This document shows positions 7,724 through 17,252 of a stretch of 54,187 bases of DNA, piece after piece. The notes under the pieces are model-generated. The model saw only the letters and a program-made list of their open reading frames with translations, was not told the origin of the DNA and made no database searches. The translations under genes were made by a program, and so were the position numbers. Source of the stretch: Allochromatium palmeri (lineage in GTDB: Bacteria > Pseudomonadota > Gammaproteobacteria > Chromatiales > Chromatiaceae). The stretch's first letter is position 1. Every line of letters starts with the position of its first letter. The stretch lies in assembly GCF_009720725.1 (NCBI RefSeq), contig NZ_WNKT01000025.1:1-54187 (forward strand), given 5' to 3'.

Positions 7724-9532
7724 TCAGCCGGTCATCGCCACCGCCTCACGATGCACCAATTCCCAGCCGCTGTAGAGCAGCACGATGGGGTGCAGCGCGG
7801 CCTCCCCGAGCTGGGCGCGCACACGCTCATCCCCGGCATAGCGACGCAGCTGAGCGCGCGCATCGTCCAGCAACTGCTTGCGCTTGGCCGGACTGTCCTC
7901 CGAGCGGCTGACATATTTCAGCTCGATCAGATAGGCATGGCACATGTCGGGATACTGAAAATAAAAGGGCGCCAGATAGAGATCGACGAAACCGCCGGCC
8001 TGTTCCGCTTCGCTGAAGACCCGAAAATAGGGTGAAAGATTCAGCCAGGCCAGCAGAAACCCCTGGATCATCTTCTCCCCTTGCAGAAAATCCCTCACGC
8101 TCGCCTGTGCGGCGATCTGCTCGGCCAGATAGTCGAAGAAGGGTCTCCAGTCGCCGCGATAGGCCATGTGGCGCAGCATCTCCGCGACCCGATAGGTGCT
8201 GGATCGAAACACCCCGGCCTCATCATAGGCCGCACGCAGATAGCCGTACATCAACTGGCGCACGGTGCGATTGGGAATCCTCAGCAGCGGCGCCCCCTCA
8301 CGCTCCCCGGCAAAACTCAGCAACCCGAGGTAATAGATCAGCGAGACGAAGTTCTCCGGCTCCAACAGCCCTTCGGCCGGAAAGCTGCTCTGGATCTGAG
8401 CCACCACTTCGCCGGATTCGATGATGGCCCGCAAGCGCGAAAAATTGCCGTTCAAGCGTGCCTCTGGCAACGGCAACTCACCGGGCATCTGGCCTTGGGC
8501 GCGCTCGCGATCGGCGAGATGTTGGTCGACCGCCAGCAGATGACGCAGCTTGCCGTAGTCGATGCGGACATTGTGGTCGATCAGCTCCCGCGGCGGCTTG
8601 TCGATGTCGACCAGCGAATGCAGGTAGTAGAGCGCCATGTCGCTGTTGACGACAGGTTCCAGGCGCTCGGCGTGGAAGTGGTAATGGTCGTACCACTCAT
8701 CGATCACGGCACGATGGGCGCTGAAATCCTGCCCGAAGGCGTCGAAGAGGCGCTCCATCTCCGCGTGGGTGAAGCCGAGCAGCGCATTGAAGCGCGGATC
8801 CAGGCTGATGTTGCGCCCGATGTTGAACCCGCTGGTGACATCGTCGAGTGTGATCGGCGAGACTCCGGTGATGAAGAGCCGGGCCAGTCCGCTGCCGGTG
8901 CGCCCGACGGCTTCTTTGAGGACGGCGAAGAAATCGCGAAAGAAACCGCTGCTGTGGGTCAGCTCCCGATACGCCTCCCGCCCGGCGTTGACCAGGACGT
9001 TGTTGGCGAAATTGTCGTATTCGTCGATGAACAGGTAGAGCTGTAACCCGCTGCCCTTCAGCTCGGCGAGCAGACGTTCCAGACGATGCGCCAAGGTGCG
9101 CTCGGCCAGCACCCGCTCCTGGGTCTTGGGCGGCAGGCGGTTGGCGTGCGTTTGCAGAAACTCGATCAGAATGATCCGCGTGTAGTGCTCGAAGGATTCC
9201 TCTACCAGCTTCGGATCGGAGCGCACCGCCGAAAAATCGAACCTCAGCGTCAGATACTGGCCTTTCTCCGGCGTGGGATGTTCGGCGATCCAGGTTCCGG
9301 CGAACAGCTCCTCGAACCGCTCCGCCCAACCGGCGTCGTAATAGCACTCCATCACCGACTGCAGCAGGCTCTTGCCGAAGCGGCGCGGACGGATCAGGAA
9401 CAGAAAGCGTCCGGCCTGCTCCAGGAGCGGCAGATAGCGCGTCTTGTCGACATAGTATTCATGCCCCTCGCGCAGCTTGATGAAATCCGCCACGCCATAG
9501 GGGATGCGCCAGGGGCGATCGGTTGCGCTCAT
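7724..9532 (-). CDS. AAA-like ATPase with C-terminal PD-(D/E)XK domain (DUF1703 type)
   Basis: This is about 602 residues. The N-terminus (IPYGVADFIKLREG, YYVDKT) and the motif RPRRFGKSLL are characteristic of the AAA-ATPase_like family, followed by LYLFIDEYDNFAN as Walker B. The C-terminus has a DUF1703 PD-(D/E)XK-like nuclease fold, with YLIELKY as the E-x-K part. Such proteins are often multicopy and patchily distributed; a function is not established. I prefer the ATG at 9532 because GGAG lies 10 bases before it; in-frame starts at 9553 and 9580 exist. The N-terminal SATDRPWRIPYG fits homologs. Confidence 0.85.
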   Translation of the reverse strand: MSATDRPWRIPYGVADFIKLREGHEYYVDKTRYLPLLEQAGRFLFLIRPRRFGKSLLQSVMECYYDAGWAERFEELFAGTWIAEHPTPEKGQYLTLRFDFSAVRSDPKLVEESFEHYTRIILIEFLQTHANRLPPKTQERVLAERTLAHRLERLLAELKGSGLQLYLFIDEYDNFANNVLVNAGREAYRELTHSSGFFRDFFAVLKEAVGRTGSGLARLFITGVSPITLDDVTSGFNIGRNISLDPRFNALLGFTHAEMERLFDAFGQDFSAHRAVIDEWYDHYHFHAERLEPVVNSDMALYYLHSLVDIDKPPRELIDHNVRIDYGKLRHLLAVDQHLADRERAQGQMPGELPLPEARLNGNFSRLRAIIESGEVVAQIQSSFPAEGLLEPENFVSLIYYLGLLSFAGEREGAPLLRIPNRTVRQLMYGYLRAAYDEAGVFRSSTYRVAEMLRHMAYRGDWRPFFDYLAEQIAAQASVRDFLQGEKMIQGFLLAWLNLSPYFRVFSEAEQAGGFVDLYLAPFYFQYPDMCHAYLIELKYVSRSEDSPAKRKQLLDDARAQLRRYAGDERVRAQLGEAALHPIVLLYSGWELVHREAVAMTG

Positions 9533-9560
9533 GTTTGCGGTGCTCCGCCCCATTGATCGC

Positions 9561-9917
9561 TCAAAGTAGCCGCACGACACCGGAATCGGGTAATCCGAGC
9601 ATCTGAGCGCCGACCTTGAGCGCCTGCTCGGCGAAGCGGTCGAGATCGCCCCAGCCGTCGTCGGTGTCGAGCGTTTCGGTCATGGCCTCGCTCACCACCC
9701 GCAAGCGATAGGCGCCATCGGCCCGCTCGGCCGGTGGTGTCGGCTCGGAGCAGACATAGAGCACGGGTTCGGCCTGTCCCTGGGCCACGAAGGCGAGAAT
9801 GTAGCGATAGCTCCGGCCATCGCCGCTCTCGATCTCGCCGAGCAGCGAGGCGGCATGGCGTCCGGCCTGATAGCGGCGCTTGGGGATGGCGGTCTTGATG
9901 ATGGGACGTTCCTGCAT
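9561..9917 (-). CDS. Conserved hypothetical protein
   Basis: I do not recognise a family in this protein of about 118 residues. It is soluble, with no signal peptide or membrane segment, and has a basic N-terminus (KTAIPKRRYQAGRH) followed by a mixed alpha/beta pattern. It is the last gene of the tex-SET-hypothetical run. I chose the ATG at 9917, preceded by GAGG at good spacing; a GTG at 9953 overlapping the SET gene stop would add 12 residues but has no ribosome site. Confidence 0.6.
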   Translation of the reverse strand: MQERPIIKTAIPKRRYQAGRHAASLLGEIESGDGRSYRYILAFVAQGQAEPVLYVCSEPTPPAERADGAYRLRVVSEAMTETLDTDDGWGDLDRFAEQALKVGAQMLGLPDSGVVRLL

Positions 9918-9949
9918 ATCGGCGACCTCGGTGTTATTGGCTGTATGAC

Positions 9950-10288
9950 TCACGACGAGCTGGCGCTATAGTCGATGGTGATCTCGCTTCCGACCGCAAT
10001 CGTCAGCCGTGCATAGAGCTCAAACCCATCGAATTCGGCGTTCGGATCATCGCTGTGGTTGAGCCAGCGCAGCACATTGGTTCCACGTCGGCCGATCAGA
10101 CGGTCGCGCTCGGGATCATAGACCCAGAGTACATGAGGGCCATCCTCTTCGACCTCCAGCCCCTCGAAGGTTCCGATATAGTCGCCCGGCTCGAAACCGA
10201 TCCGGGCGAAACAGCCTTGGCCGTGAATGGACGAGAGCCCGACCCGCACGCGGCGATCGAGCGTCTCAGCGGCGGATCTTCGCCTCAC
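9950..10288 (-). CDS. SET domain-containing protein
   Basis: This is 112 residues, essentially one short SET domain. The GQGCFA block lies at residues 23-28, the SAM/active-site NHSDDPN at 77-83 and the ITIDY block at 103-107. SET proteins methylate lysine side chains. Bacterial examples of this size are small protein methyltransferases with mostly unknown substrates. The start (GTG) overlaps the tex stop by four bases, so expression is coupled to tex; Tex or a ribosome or RNA polymerase component is a conceivable substrate, but nothing here proves it. Confidence 0.85.
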   Translation of the reverse strand: MRRRSAAETLDRRVRVGLSSIHGQGCFARIGFEPGDYIGTFEGLEVEEDGPHVLWVYDPERDRLIGRRGTNVLRWLNHSDDPNAEFDGFELYARLTIAVGSEITIDYSASSS

Positions 10289-12633
10289 TCCTTGCGCGCC
10301 TTGGCGAAGGCATCGGCCAGTGCGCCGCCCATACCGGACGCCGGCGCGCTGCTTGGGCGATTACGCTCCTGGTCACCACCACGCGCCCTGTCCGGAGCGG
10401 CCCCTCTGGACTGCGCCTGACGCCCGCCCCGCTCCGCCGTCTCCGACCGCCCCGAGCGCGCGCGTTCAGCCGGCTCGTCCAGACGCCGGCTCAGCGCAAT
10501 GCGCTTGCGCTCCAGATCGACTTCCAGCACCTTAACCTTGACCAGATCGCCGGACTTGACGACCTCGTGCGGGTCTTTGACGAAGCGATCCGCCAGCATC
10601 GAGATATGCACCAGCCCATCCTGATGCACGCCGATGTCGACGAAGGCACCGAAGTTGGTGACATTGGTCACGGTGCCCTCCAGGATCATGCCCGGCTCCA
10701 GATCCTTGAGCGTCTCGACGCCGTCCTTGAACTGGGCGGTCTTGAACTCGGGACGCGGATCACGGCCCGGCTTCTCCAACTCGGCCAGGATATCTTTCAC
10801 GGTCGGCAGCCCGAAGCACTCGTCGGTGAAGGCGGCTGGATCGAGCCGGCGCAATGTTTCGGTGTCGCCGATCAGACCGCGCACGTCCTTGCCGGTGAAC
10901 TCGGCGATACGCCGTACCACCGGATAGGCTTCCGGATGCACCGCCGAGGCATCGAGCGGTTCCGAGCCATCAGGAACGCGCAAAAAGCCCGCGCTCAACT
11001 GAAACGCCTTGTCGCCGAAACGCGGCACGGCCATCAGCTTCTTGCGGCTGACAAAAGCGCCATTGGCCTCGCGGAAGGCGACGATGTTCTCGGCCAGACT
11101 GCGATTGAGCCCCGAGACCTGGGTGAGCAGCGGCACCGAGGCGGTATTGAGATCCACCCCGACCGCGTTCACGCAGTCCTCGACCACGGCGTCCAGGGTG
11201 CGTGCCAGGCGGTTCTGGTTGACATCGTGCTGATACTGACCGACGCCGATCGCCTTGGGCTCGATCTTGACCAGCTCGGCGAGCGGATCCTGTAAGCGAC
11301 GCGCGATCGAGACCGCACCGCGCAGCGAGACATCCAGCTCGGGCAGTTCCCTGGACGCGAACTCGGAGGCCGAGTAGACCGAGGCGCCAGCCTCGTTGAC
11401 GACGAGCGACTTCAGACCCAGCTCGGGATGCCGCGCGATCAGATCGCGCGCCAGGCGGTCGGTCTCGCGCGAAGCGGTGCCATTGCCAATGCTGATCAGC
11501 TTGACGCCATGCGCCTTGGCCAGCTGCGCCAGTCGCGCGATCGAGGCGTCCCACTGATTCTTGGGGACATGCGGATAAATGGTGTCGGTGGCCGCGACCT
11601 TGCCGGTGGCATCGACCACCGCGACCTTGACTCCGGTGCGCAGCCCTGGGTCCAGCCCCAGGGTCGGCAGCCGCCCGGCGGGCGCGGCCAGCAGCAGCGC
11701 CTTGAGATTGAGGCCGAACACGCGGATCGCTTCTTCCTCCGCCGACTCCAGCCGTCGCCCCTTGAGTTCGAGATCGAGCCGCGTCAGCAGCTTCACGCGC
11801 CAGGTCTTACGCACCGTCTCGATAAGCCAGGCATCGCCCGCACGCCCCTGATCGCGGATACCGAAGCGCGCCGCGACCAGGCCGCGACAGACCGCCTCGG
11901 GATCATCGCCCTCCCCGGCCAGCAGTTCCAGATTGAGCACGCCCTGATTGCGCCCGCGAAACAGCGCCAGCGCCCGATGCGAGGGCACCTTGGCGATCGG
12001 CTCGCGATAGTCGAAATAGTCCGAGAACTTGTTGCCTTCCTGCTCTTTGCCGACAATGACGGTCGAGATCAGGATCCCCTGCTCCCAGAGATGATCGCGC
12101 AGACGCCCGGTCAGCTCGGCGTCCTCGGCGAAGCGTTCCATCAGAATCTGACGCGCGCCCTCCAGCGCGGCGGCGACATCCGCGACGCCCTTGCCGACGT
12201 CGACGAAGCCGGCCGCCAGCGACTCGGGCGCCTGCGACGGATCGGCGAGGATGGCCTCGGCCAGCGGCTCCAGCCCGGCCTCGCGTGCGATCTGCGCCTT
12301 GGTGCGCCGTTTGGGTTTGAACGGCAGATAGAGGTCTTCGAGCCGCTGCTTGGTGTCGGCGGCCTCGATGGCTGCGTGCAACTCGGCGGTCAGCTTGCCC
12401 TGCTCCTCGATGCTTTTCAGCACCGCCACCCGGCGCTCGGCCAGTTCGCGCAGATAGCCGAGCCGCTCTTCGAGATGGCGCAACTGAATATCGTCGAGAC
12501 CGCCGGTGGCCTCCTTGCGATAGCGCGCGATGAAGGGCACGGTCGCGCCCTCGTCGAGCAGGCGCACGGCGGCCTCGACCTGGGCCGGACGCGCGGCGAG
12601 TTCCTGACTGATGGTCGCGATGATTGGGATCAT
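10285..12633 (-). CDS. tex: Transcription accessory protein Tex (S1 RNA-binding)
   Basis: This is 782 residues and full length. The N-terminal Tex helical region leads into a YqgF/RNase H-like domain ([17 protein letters not shown]) and helix-hairpin-helix segments ([19 protein letters not shown]). A C-terminal S1 RNA-binding domain lies near residues 650-720 ([18 protein letters not shown]). A basic, low-complexity tail rich in Arg, Ser and Gly follows. Tex binds nucleic acid and influences transcription and stress tolerance. It starts at an ATG and leads a minus-strand run with a SET protein and a hypothetical gene. Confidence 0.95.
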   Translation of the reverse strand: MIPIIATISQELAARPAQVEAAVRLLDEGATVPFIARYRKEATGGLDDIQLRHLEERLGYLRELAERRVAVLKSIEEQGKLTAELHAAIEAADTKQRLEDLYLPFKPKRRTKAQIAREAGLEPLAEAILADPSQAPESLAAGFVDVGKGVADVAAALEGARQILMERFAEDAELTGRLRDHLWEQGILISTVIVGKEQEGNKFSDYFDYREPIAKVPSHRALALFRGRNQGVLNLELLAGEGDDPEAVCRGLVAARFGIRDQGRAGDAWLIETVRKTWRVKLLTRLDLELKGRRLESAEEEAIRVFGLNLKALLLAAPAGRLPTLGLDPGLRTGVKVAVVDATGKVAATDTIYPHVPKNQWDASIARLAQLAKAHGVKLISIGNGTASRETDRLARDLIARHPELGLKSLVVNEAGASVYSASEFASRELPELDVSLRGAVSIARRLQDPLAELVKIEPKAIGVGQYQHDVNQNRLARTLDAVVEDCVNAVGVDLNTASVPLLTQVSGLNRSLAENIVAFREANGAFVSRKKLMAVPRFGDKAFQLSAGFLRVPDGSEPLDASAVHPEAYPVVRRIAEFTGKDVRGLIGDTETLRRLDPAAFTDECFGLPTVKDILAELEKPGRDPRPEFKTAQFKDGVETLKDLEPGMILEGTVTNVTNFGAFVDIGVHQDGLVHISMLADRFVKDPHEVVKSGDLVKVKVLEVDLERKRIALSRRLDEPAERARSGRSETAERGGRQAQSRGAAPDRARGGDQERNRPSSAPASGMGGALADAFAKARKE

Positions 12634-12699
12634 GATGAATACACGGACTCTGGACGATCGGAAGCTGGAGATTTGATGGATGGACGGACGATGCCCGGA

Positions 12700-12918
12700 T
12701 CACAGGCGGCAGGTATCGCCATAGACGGCCATGATCTGTTTCAACTCGGCGAGCAGCCGGTTGCGCTCGTCAGACGTCAGCCCCTGGGCCTCGGGCAGCT
12801 CGACGCCGGATTCGAGCGCGACGATATCGCGCCGGACCTGACGACAGCCCTTGGCACAGAGCGCCTCCAGACGCGCTTCGAGCGATGAGTCATCCAGATG
12901 TCGCACGTCCACCCCCAT
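12700..12918 (-). CDS. Small Cys-containing hypothetical protein
   Basis: This is 72 residues with Cys at 21, 25 and 70 in a mostly helical, charged sequence (SLEARLEALCAKGCRQVRRDI). The C21-x3-C25 pair could bind a metal, but I recognise no family. It sits upstream of tex on the same strand with a 66-base gap. The ATG at 12918 was chosen because the reading frame upstream runs into the phosphopantetheinyl transferase gene on the other strand. Confidence 0.6.
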   Translation of the reverse strand: MGVDVRHLDDSSLEARLEALCAKGCRQVRRDIVALESGVELPEAQGLTSDERNRLLAELKQIMAVYGDTCRL

Positions 12919-12963
12919 AGCTTGGCTGGATGCGCGATTATACGGCGCCCGGCGCGGTGCTTC

Positions 12964-12981
12964 ATCCGTGCACGCACGGAT
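12964..12981. promoter_or_regulatory. Candidate operator: 18-bp palindrome
   Basis: ATCCGTGC and GCACGGAT form perfect 8-bp arms around a 2-base centre. The palindrome lies in the 114-base gap between the divergent small Cys gene and the phosphopantetheinyl transferase gene. It is followed by a second, weaker dyad (TACG..CGTA). The shape fits a dimeric repressor site, but no regulator is known. Confidence 0.35.
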
Positions 12982-13032
12982 ACGTACCGATAGCGTACAA
13001 ACCACAGATGCACTCGATTCACCGACTGACGT

Positions 13033-13737
13033 ATGACGGCTCACATCGCACTCTGGCACCCGGCACCCACTCGACTGGATCTCGGCGCGACACTGGAACC
13101 GGGCGCCCTGCATCTGTGGCGCATCGACACGGGTGAATGTGGCGCGGATCCGAACAGGAGCCGGACGCGGCTGAGCGAGGTACAGCGTGCGCGCGTCGAA
13201 GCACTGCGCCATGATGTCCACCGGGCGCGTTACATCCGCGCCCTGGCCGGTCTCAACCGCATCCTTGCCGCCTACCTGGACCAACCGCCCGAGCAGATCC
13301 GGATCGAACGCGGCCCAACCGGCAAGCCCTATCTGGACGGCGCGGACGGCTGGCTCTCCTTCAACTTCAGCCACAGTGGGGATCTGGCGCTGGCGGCCTT
13401 GAGCACCGGAGCGGACGCGGCGCTCGGTGTGGATTGCGAATGGATACGTCCGCGCGGAGATCTGCTGTCGATCGCGCGACGGATGTTCGAACCGGCGACG
13501 GTCGCTGAACTGGACGCGGTCTCCGAGTCCGAGCGCCTGGAGCGTTTCCACCTCGCCTGGACGGCGCTGGAAGCCGATGTCAAATGCGACGGGCGTGGCC
13601 TCTTTCGCCCGCGCCCGCCCGGAAGTGCTGTCCCCGAGGTCGCCCACCTCGTCCCGGCGCCCGGCTATATCGCCGCCGTCGCCCGCGCCCGACTGCCCCC
13701 CGTCGCGACCTGGCGGATGCTGGAATTTCGGGACTGA
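13033..13737 (+). CDS. 4'-phosphopantetheinyl transferase superfamily protein (Sfp-type)
   Basis: This is 234 residues. It has the Sfp-type signature: FNFSHSGDLALAAL, then LGVDCEWIRPR (the Mg-binding Asp-x-Glu pair), then FHLAWTALEADVKCDGRGL in place of the usual W-x-x-KEA-x-x-K. The N-terminus has the ALHLWRIDT and RARYIRALAGLNRILAAYL segments expected for the pseudo-dimeric form. The enzyme transfers phosphopantetheine from CoA to carrier proteins. No carrier or synthase gene is near. The replacement of the KEA lysine and the missing Shine-Dalgarno before the ATG are small oddities. Confidence 0.88.
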   Translation: MTAHIALWHPAPTRLDLGATLEPGALHLWRIDTGECGADPNRSRTRLSEVQRARVEALRHDVHRARYIRALAGLNRILAAYLDQPPEQIRIERGPTGKPYLDGADGWLSFNFSHSGDLALAALSTGADAALGVDCEWIRPRGDLLSIARRMFEPATVAELDAVSESERLERFHLAWTALEADVKCDGRGLFRPRPPGSAVPEVAHLVPAPGYIAAVARARLPPVATWRMLEFRD

Positions 13738-13780
13738 TCCGGCGTTATACTAGCGCCCCTTCTACCAGGAGCCGCTGTCA

Positions 13781-14596
13781 GTGGACACCATCCAGATCCT
13801 CGTCCTCGCCTTCATCCAGGGCCTCACCGAATTCCTGCCCATCTCCAGCTCGGGCCATCTGATCCTCACGCCGCTATTGTTCGGTTATGAGCTTCAGAGT
13901 CTGGCGTTCGACGTGGCCGTGCATCTGGGCACGCTGGCGGCGGTCGTCGTCTATTTCAGACGTGAGATCGCGCGGATGCTGGTCGCGGTGCTGGATTCAC
14001 TGCGCACGCGCCGCTTCGATGACCCGGACGCGCGGCTCGGCTGGATGATCGTGCTGGCCACGCTGCCGGTGGTGGTGCTGGGGCTGCCGCTGAAATCGGT
14101 GCTGGAATGGCTGCGCACCGACGAACAGCTCATCGCCCTGGTGATCGCGGGCACGACCATCGGCTTTGGTCTGCTGCTGTGGTGGGCCGACTGGCGCGGA
14201 CGGCGCGAGCGCGACGAATACCAGCTCGGCTGGCGCGATGCGCTCGTCATCGGTCTTTTGCAGGCCATCGCCATCATCCCCGGCACCTCACGCTCGGGGA
14301 TCACCATCACGGCGGGCTTACTGCTTGGGCTCACGCGCCAGGCGGCCTCGCGCTTCTCTTTTCTGCTCGCCATTCCGACCATCCTCATGGCCGGCGGGCT
14401 GGAGACGCTGGATCTGATCCAGGCCGAAGAGCCGGTCGACTGGAGCGGGCTGGTGCTCGGCGCCATGGTTTCCTATCTGGTCGCCTATCTCACCATTCAT
14501 TTCTTCCTGCGCTTCATCGAGCGGGTCAGCATGCTGCCCTTCGCGCTTTATCGCGTCCTGCTTGGCGGGCTCATTCTGGGGTTGGTCTATCTTTGA
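13781..14596 (+). CDS. uppP: Undecaprenyl-diphosphatase UppP (BacA)
   Basis: This is 271 residues with about eight membrane helices. Both active-site blocks are present: EFLPISSSGHL near the N-terminus and PGTSRSGITI in the middle. The enzyme dephosphorylates undecaprenyl pyrophosphate at the inner membrane, recycling the lipid carrier for peptidoglycan and other envelope polymers; extra copies give bacitracin resistance. It starts at a GTG with the usual IQILVLAFIQGLTEFLP beginning. It converges on the minor pilin cluster across a 91-base gap in which I see no strong terminator. Confidence 0.96.
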   Translation: MDTIQILVLAFIQGLTEFLPISSSGHLILTPLLFGYELQSLAFDVAVHLGTLAAVVVYFRREIARMLVAVLDSLRTRRFDDPDARLGWMIVLATLPVVVLGLPLKSVLEWLRTDEQLIALVIAGTTIGFGLLLWWADWRGRRERDEYQLGWRDALVIGLLQAIAIIPGTSRSGITITAGLLLGLTRQAASRFSFLLAIPTILMAGGLETLDLIQAEEPVDWSGLVLGAMVSYLVAYLTIHFFLRFIERVSMLPFALYRVLLGGLILGLVYL

Positions 14597-14687
14597 CAGG
14601 AGGCCGCCTCATCCCACCTATGATCTATTCGGAAGACCCGATCACGATCTTCAGTTTTCATGCGCTGCACCAACCCCGCGTTGGCTG

Positions 14688-15128
14688 TCAGGGCGCGATG
14701 AGCGTCCGGATCTCCGTCGACCGGGTCTCGCCGCCGATCCCCTCCCAGGCGGCGATCACCACGACCTCGTCGATGCGTGGCTCCGACCGGGGGCGGATGA
14801 TCCAGGAACGCGCGAATCGGGTACTGTCGCCCGGTCGCTCGGCTGCAACGTCCTGACCATTCTGGAGCGGCTCGCCGGTGGCGGCCAGATCGCGCAACTC
14901 CTCGATCTTTTCGAGCACCAGATTGACGGCCGTCGTCTGGGCCTTGGTCTGGCGCCGATTTTCGTAGAGATCGCCCTGAAACTGAGCAAGCGTCAGCAGG
15001 CCCGAGGTCAGCACGGCGAGCGAGATCAGCGCCTCGTTCAGACTGAAGCCCTGTTGACGCTGGATTCGAGTCGGTTCGACTGTGGTCGGTTGCATGGCGT
15101 GGCCCTCGTCGTCGGGTTGAATACTCAT
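14688..15128 (-). CDS. pilV: Type IV pilus minor pilin PilV-like
   Basis: This is 146 residues. The prepilin peptidase site follows a rather long charged leader (about 27 residues): G then FSLNEALISLAVLTSGLLTL, with the conserved Glu at mature position 5. The leader and helix match PilV. It is the last gene of the cluster, and its ATG overlaps the pilX stop (ATGA). Minor pilins prime assembly of the type IV pilus at the inner membrane. Confidence 0.8.
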   Translation of the reverse strand: MSIQPDDEGHAMQPTTVEPTRIQRQQGFSLNEALISLAVLTSGLLTLAQFQGDLYENRRQTKAQTTAVNLVLEKIEELRDLAATGEPLQNGQDVAAERPGDSTRFARSWIIRPRSEPRIDEVVVIAAWEGIGGETRSTEIRTLIAP

Positions 15129-16312
15129 GGATGGTTCCAGTCACGCCAGGTGCCTGGAACCCGGATCGCACCGTCGATGACTTGAAAGGCGGTGTTCAAC
15201 GCGCTCCCGCGTCCCCGGTCGGTCTCGATGAAGACCGAACCGGACTCAGGAGCACCGGCGCCGCTCTCCCAGAGCACCGCGCCCTGGACACGCGCGCCGC
15301 CCCAGCCCTGACTGGCGCAGGCGGTGCTGGATTCGTAATAGACGATGCCGTGTATCCGAATGTCCGCCGCAAAGCGCGGACAGCCGCTCTCGCTCGGCAC
15401 GATGAGCAGAATCGGCTGGTTCGGGGCGCCGATGGTGCGATCGTCGAGGCCGTCGCTGTCGGCGCAAAAACCGCTCAGGCGCGTGGCATCGATGGTCCCG
15501 GACATGCGGACCAGATAGATTCCAGGCGCGGTGCTGGCCCCGCAGGGCAGGCTGTGCTCGAAGACATGACCGGCGGTCTCGGCGCGATGCTTGGCCTCGT
15601 CTAGCGGCATGGCAAAAACCTGGTTCCAGACACAGTGCGCGCCTGGACAAGCGCCGAGGCGTGCGCGCTGGAGGTCGGCGCTTGCGCCCTTCTCATCCGG
15701 CGACAGAAGACGATCGTCATTGCTGTCACCCCAGACCCCGACGGCCAGAGCGCCTTGTGGCAGACAATCCGCGTCTGCCGGGCCACCGCTCAGGATAGCC
15801 GTCGCCTCCTCGTCCAACAGCCAGAGCTCGCCCGACGCCAAGGGGGCTTCCAGGCAGCCGGCGAGCACCAGGGGCGGCGGCGCGCGCGTCTCGGGATCGA
15901 TGTCGAACAATCCAGTCTGGGTGAAGCATTCACGCACGATCGACTCCAGACCGGGATCAGCATCCATCGTCGCCCGCGATTGAACACAGATAGCCTTGTT
16001 CTCGGCGCTGAATTGCAGGGCGATCTGGAAGTGCTGACCATTCAGCCCCGGCATATCCGGTGCGCTCGGCGGTGCGTCGTCCGGCTGCCAGACCTGGACG
16101 CCGAGCCAGGCCCGGGCATAGTCCAGTCCGGCCTCGGCCGCCTGCTGGGCCGCGATCGATTGCTGCTCATTGGTCGCGATGCGCTGCTCAACCACGCCGG
16201 TCCGCGCACTGCCGAAGGCCAGGATGCCCGCGCCGATCAATAGGACCAGACCGAACAGCAGCGTCATGGAACCCTGCTGGCGCCGAGGCATCTGTGACTG
16301 ATCGCTGGACAT
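15125..16312 (-). CDS. pilX: PilX-like minor pilus assembly protein
   Basis: This is about 395 residues. A short basic leader ending QQG is followed by SMTLLFGLVLLIGAGILAFG, a PilX-like N-terminal helix that lacks the usual Glu at position 5. The Q-x-AAEAGLDYARAW motif shortly after is the classic PilX_N signature. The remaining C-terminal region, with several Cys, is a large pilin head. The ATG at 16312 fits; an upstream in-frame extension overlaps pilW and has no conserved sequence. PilX sits with PilW and PilV in the priming complex. Confidence 0.82.
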   Translation of the reverse strand: MSSDQSQMPRRQQGSMTLLFGLVLLIGAGILAFGSARTGVVEQRIATNEQQSIAAQQAAEAGLDYARAWLGVQVWQPDDAPPSAPDMPGLNGQHFQIALQFSAENKAICVQSRATMDADPGLESIVRECFTQTGLFDIDPETRAPPPLVLAGCLEAPLASGELWLLDEEATAILSGGPADADCLPQGALAVGVWGDSNDDRLLSPDEKGASADLQRARLGACPGAHCVWNQVFAMPLDEAKHRAETAGHVFEHSLPCGASTAPGIYLVRMSGTIDATRLSGFCADSDGLDDRTIGAPNQPILLIVPSESGCPRFAADIRIHGIVYYESSTACASQGWGGARVQGAVLWESGAGAPESGSVFIETDRGRGSALNTAFQVIDGAIRVPGTWRDWNHP

Positions 16313-16331
16313 GAGCGGCACCGGTTTGGAC

Positions 16332-17252
16332 TCAGGGTGTCTGGATGAGCCGATCGTTACGCACTGCCACGCGCGTGACGAGCTGACGCTGACTGGCCGG
16401 TTCGTCAGCGAGCTGGCCGCCGATCTCGATCGCGACCGAGCGCACCCAGCGGCAGCGATCACCGCTCTCGCAGGGAACCTCGGGGGTCTTGTCCGGTTGC
16501 GCGTTGACCACCGTGGTCTTGAGGCTGAAGTTCAGCGCCGTGATCTGGATATCCGGACTGGTGATGCGCTCCCAGCGACCGCTGTTGCAACCGAAGCTCA
16601 GATCCGCTGAATCCCGGCGTCCGACCCGCATGTCGATCCCGCCTTGACGAAGACGAAAGCCTTGCATCTCCATCTCGACGGCCTGGCTGGGACTGTCGGC
16701 ATCGGCTGGATACCAGGCATGCCAGGCATAGGGTTCGTCGTTGCTGGCATCGAAGGGCGCACCGCTCGGCGACGGACAGTCCGAGGGGCTGGCGTTGGCC
16801 GCGCAGGCGCGGAGACCGACGCGCGCATCGCTGTCGGCGTCATAGCTGTAGGTGATGCATGACCCGGTCTGGACCCAGACCCGGCACTCGCCTGAGTCAT
16901 ACGCCGCCAGGCACAGTGGCGCGGCGCACGCGCCGCTGTCGCGCTCGGTGTCGATGCAGAGATCATTGTTGATCCGACCGTATTGGCGCTGAAAGGGGTT
17001 GTCGAGCGGGTCGCTGGAGGCCCAATAGCCGGCGCGGCGCAGATCGAGTCGCATCACATCGAGTGCGGCGCGCAATTCCTGATCGAGCCGGGCTTCTCTG
17101 AGCGTGTCGCGCGCGCTCTCCGAGATCAGCAGATAGGCCTGGAGCGTCGCGGAGAGCACCAGCAGCCCCACAGCCAGTCCCACCATCAGGCCGATGAGTG
17201 TGACCCCGCGCTGGCGATCCGGTCTCGGTGCGCTGTCAGCCGCAGGCGTCAT
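16332..17252 (-). CDS. pilW: PilW family type IV pilus assembly protein
   Basis: This is 306 residues with leader RQRG followed by VTLIGLMVGLAVGLLVLSAT, then ARLDQELRAALDVMRLDLRRAGYW, the hallmark of PilW. The usual Glu5 is replaced by Gly in the helix (VTLIG). The extracellular part is Cys-rich (for example NDLCIDTERDSGACAAPLC). Its ATG overlaps the 3' end of the fimT-like gene by 17 bases. Confidence 0.85.
   Translation of the reverse strand: MTPAADSAPRPDRQRGVTLIGLMVGLAVGLLVLSATLQAYLLISESARDTLREARLDQELRAALDVMRLDLRRAGYWASSDPLDNPFQRQYGRINNDLCIDTERDSGACAAPLCLAAYDSGECRVWVQTGSCITYSYDADSDARVGLRACAANASPSDCPSPSGAPFDASNDEPYAWHAWYPADADSPSQAVEMEMQGFRLRQGGIDMRVGRRDSADLSFGCNSGRWERITSPDIQITALNFSLKTTVVNAQPDKTPEVPCESGDRCRWVRSVAIEIGGQLADEPASQRQLVTRVAVRNDRLIQTP

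Noticed and set aside
7724-9580. Counting the DUF1703 ATPase as part of the BREX defence system
   Set aside because: It is more than 14 kb from the island with housekeeping genes between, and no defence role is established for this family.
11428-12888. Plus-strand open frame of 486 codons opposite tex
   Set aside because: Tex is well conserved on the minus strand; the frame has no recognisable domain and spans the gap to another gene.
13033-13647. Minus-strand extension of the small Cys protein across the phosphopantetheinyl transferase gene
   Set aside because: The extension has no conserved sequence and covers a clear Sfp-type gene on the plus strand; only the 72-codon part from 12918 is kept.
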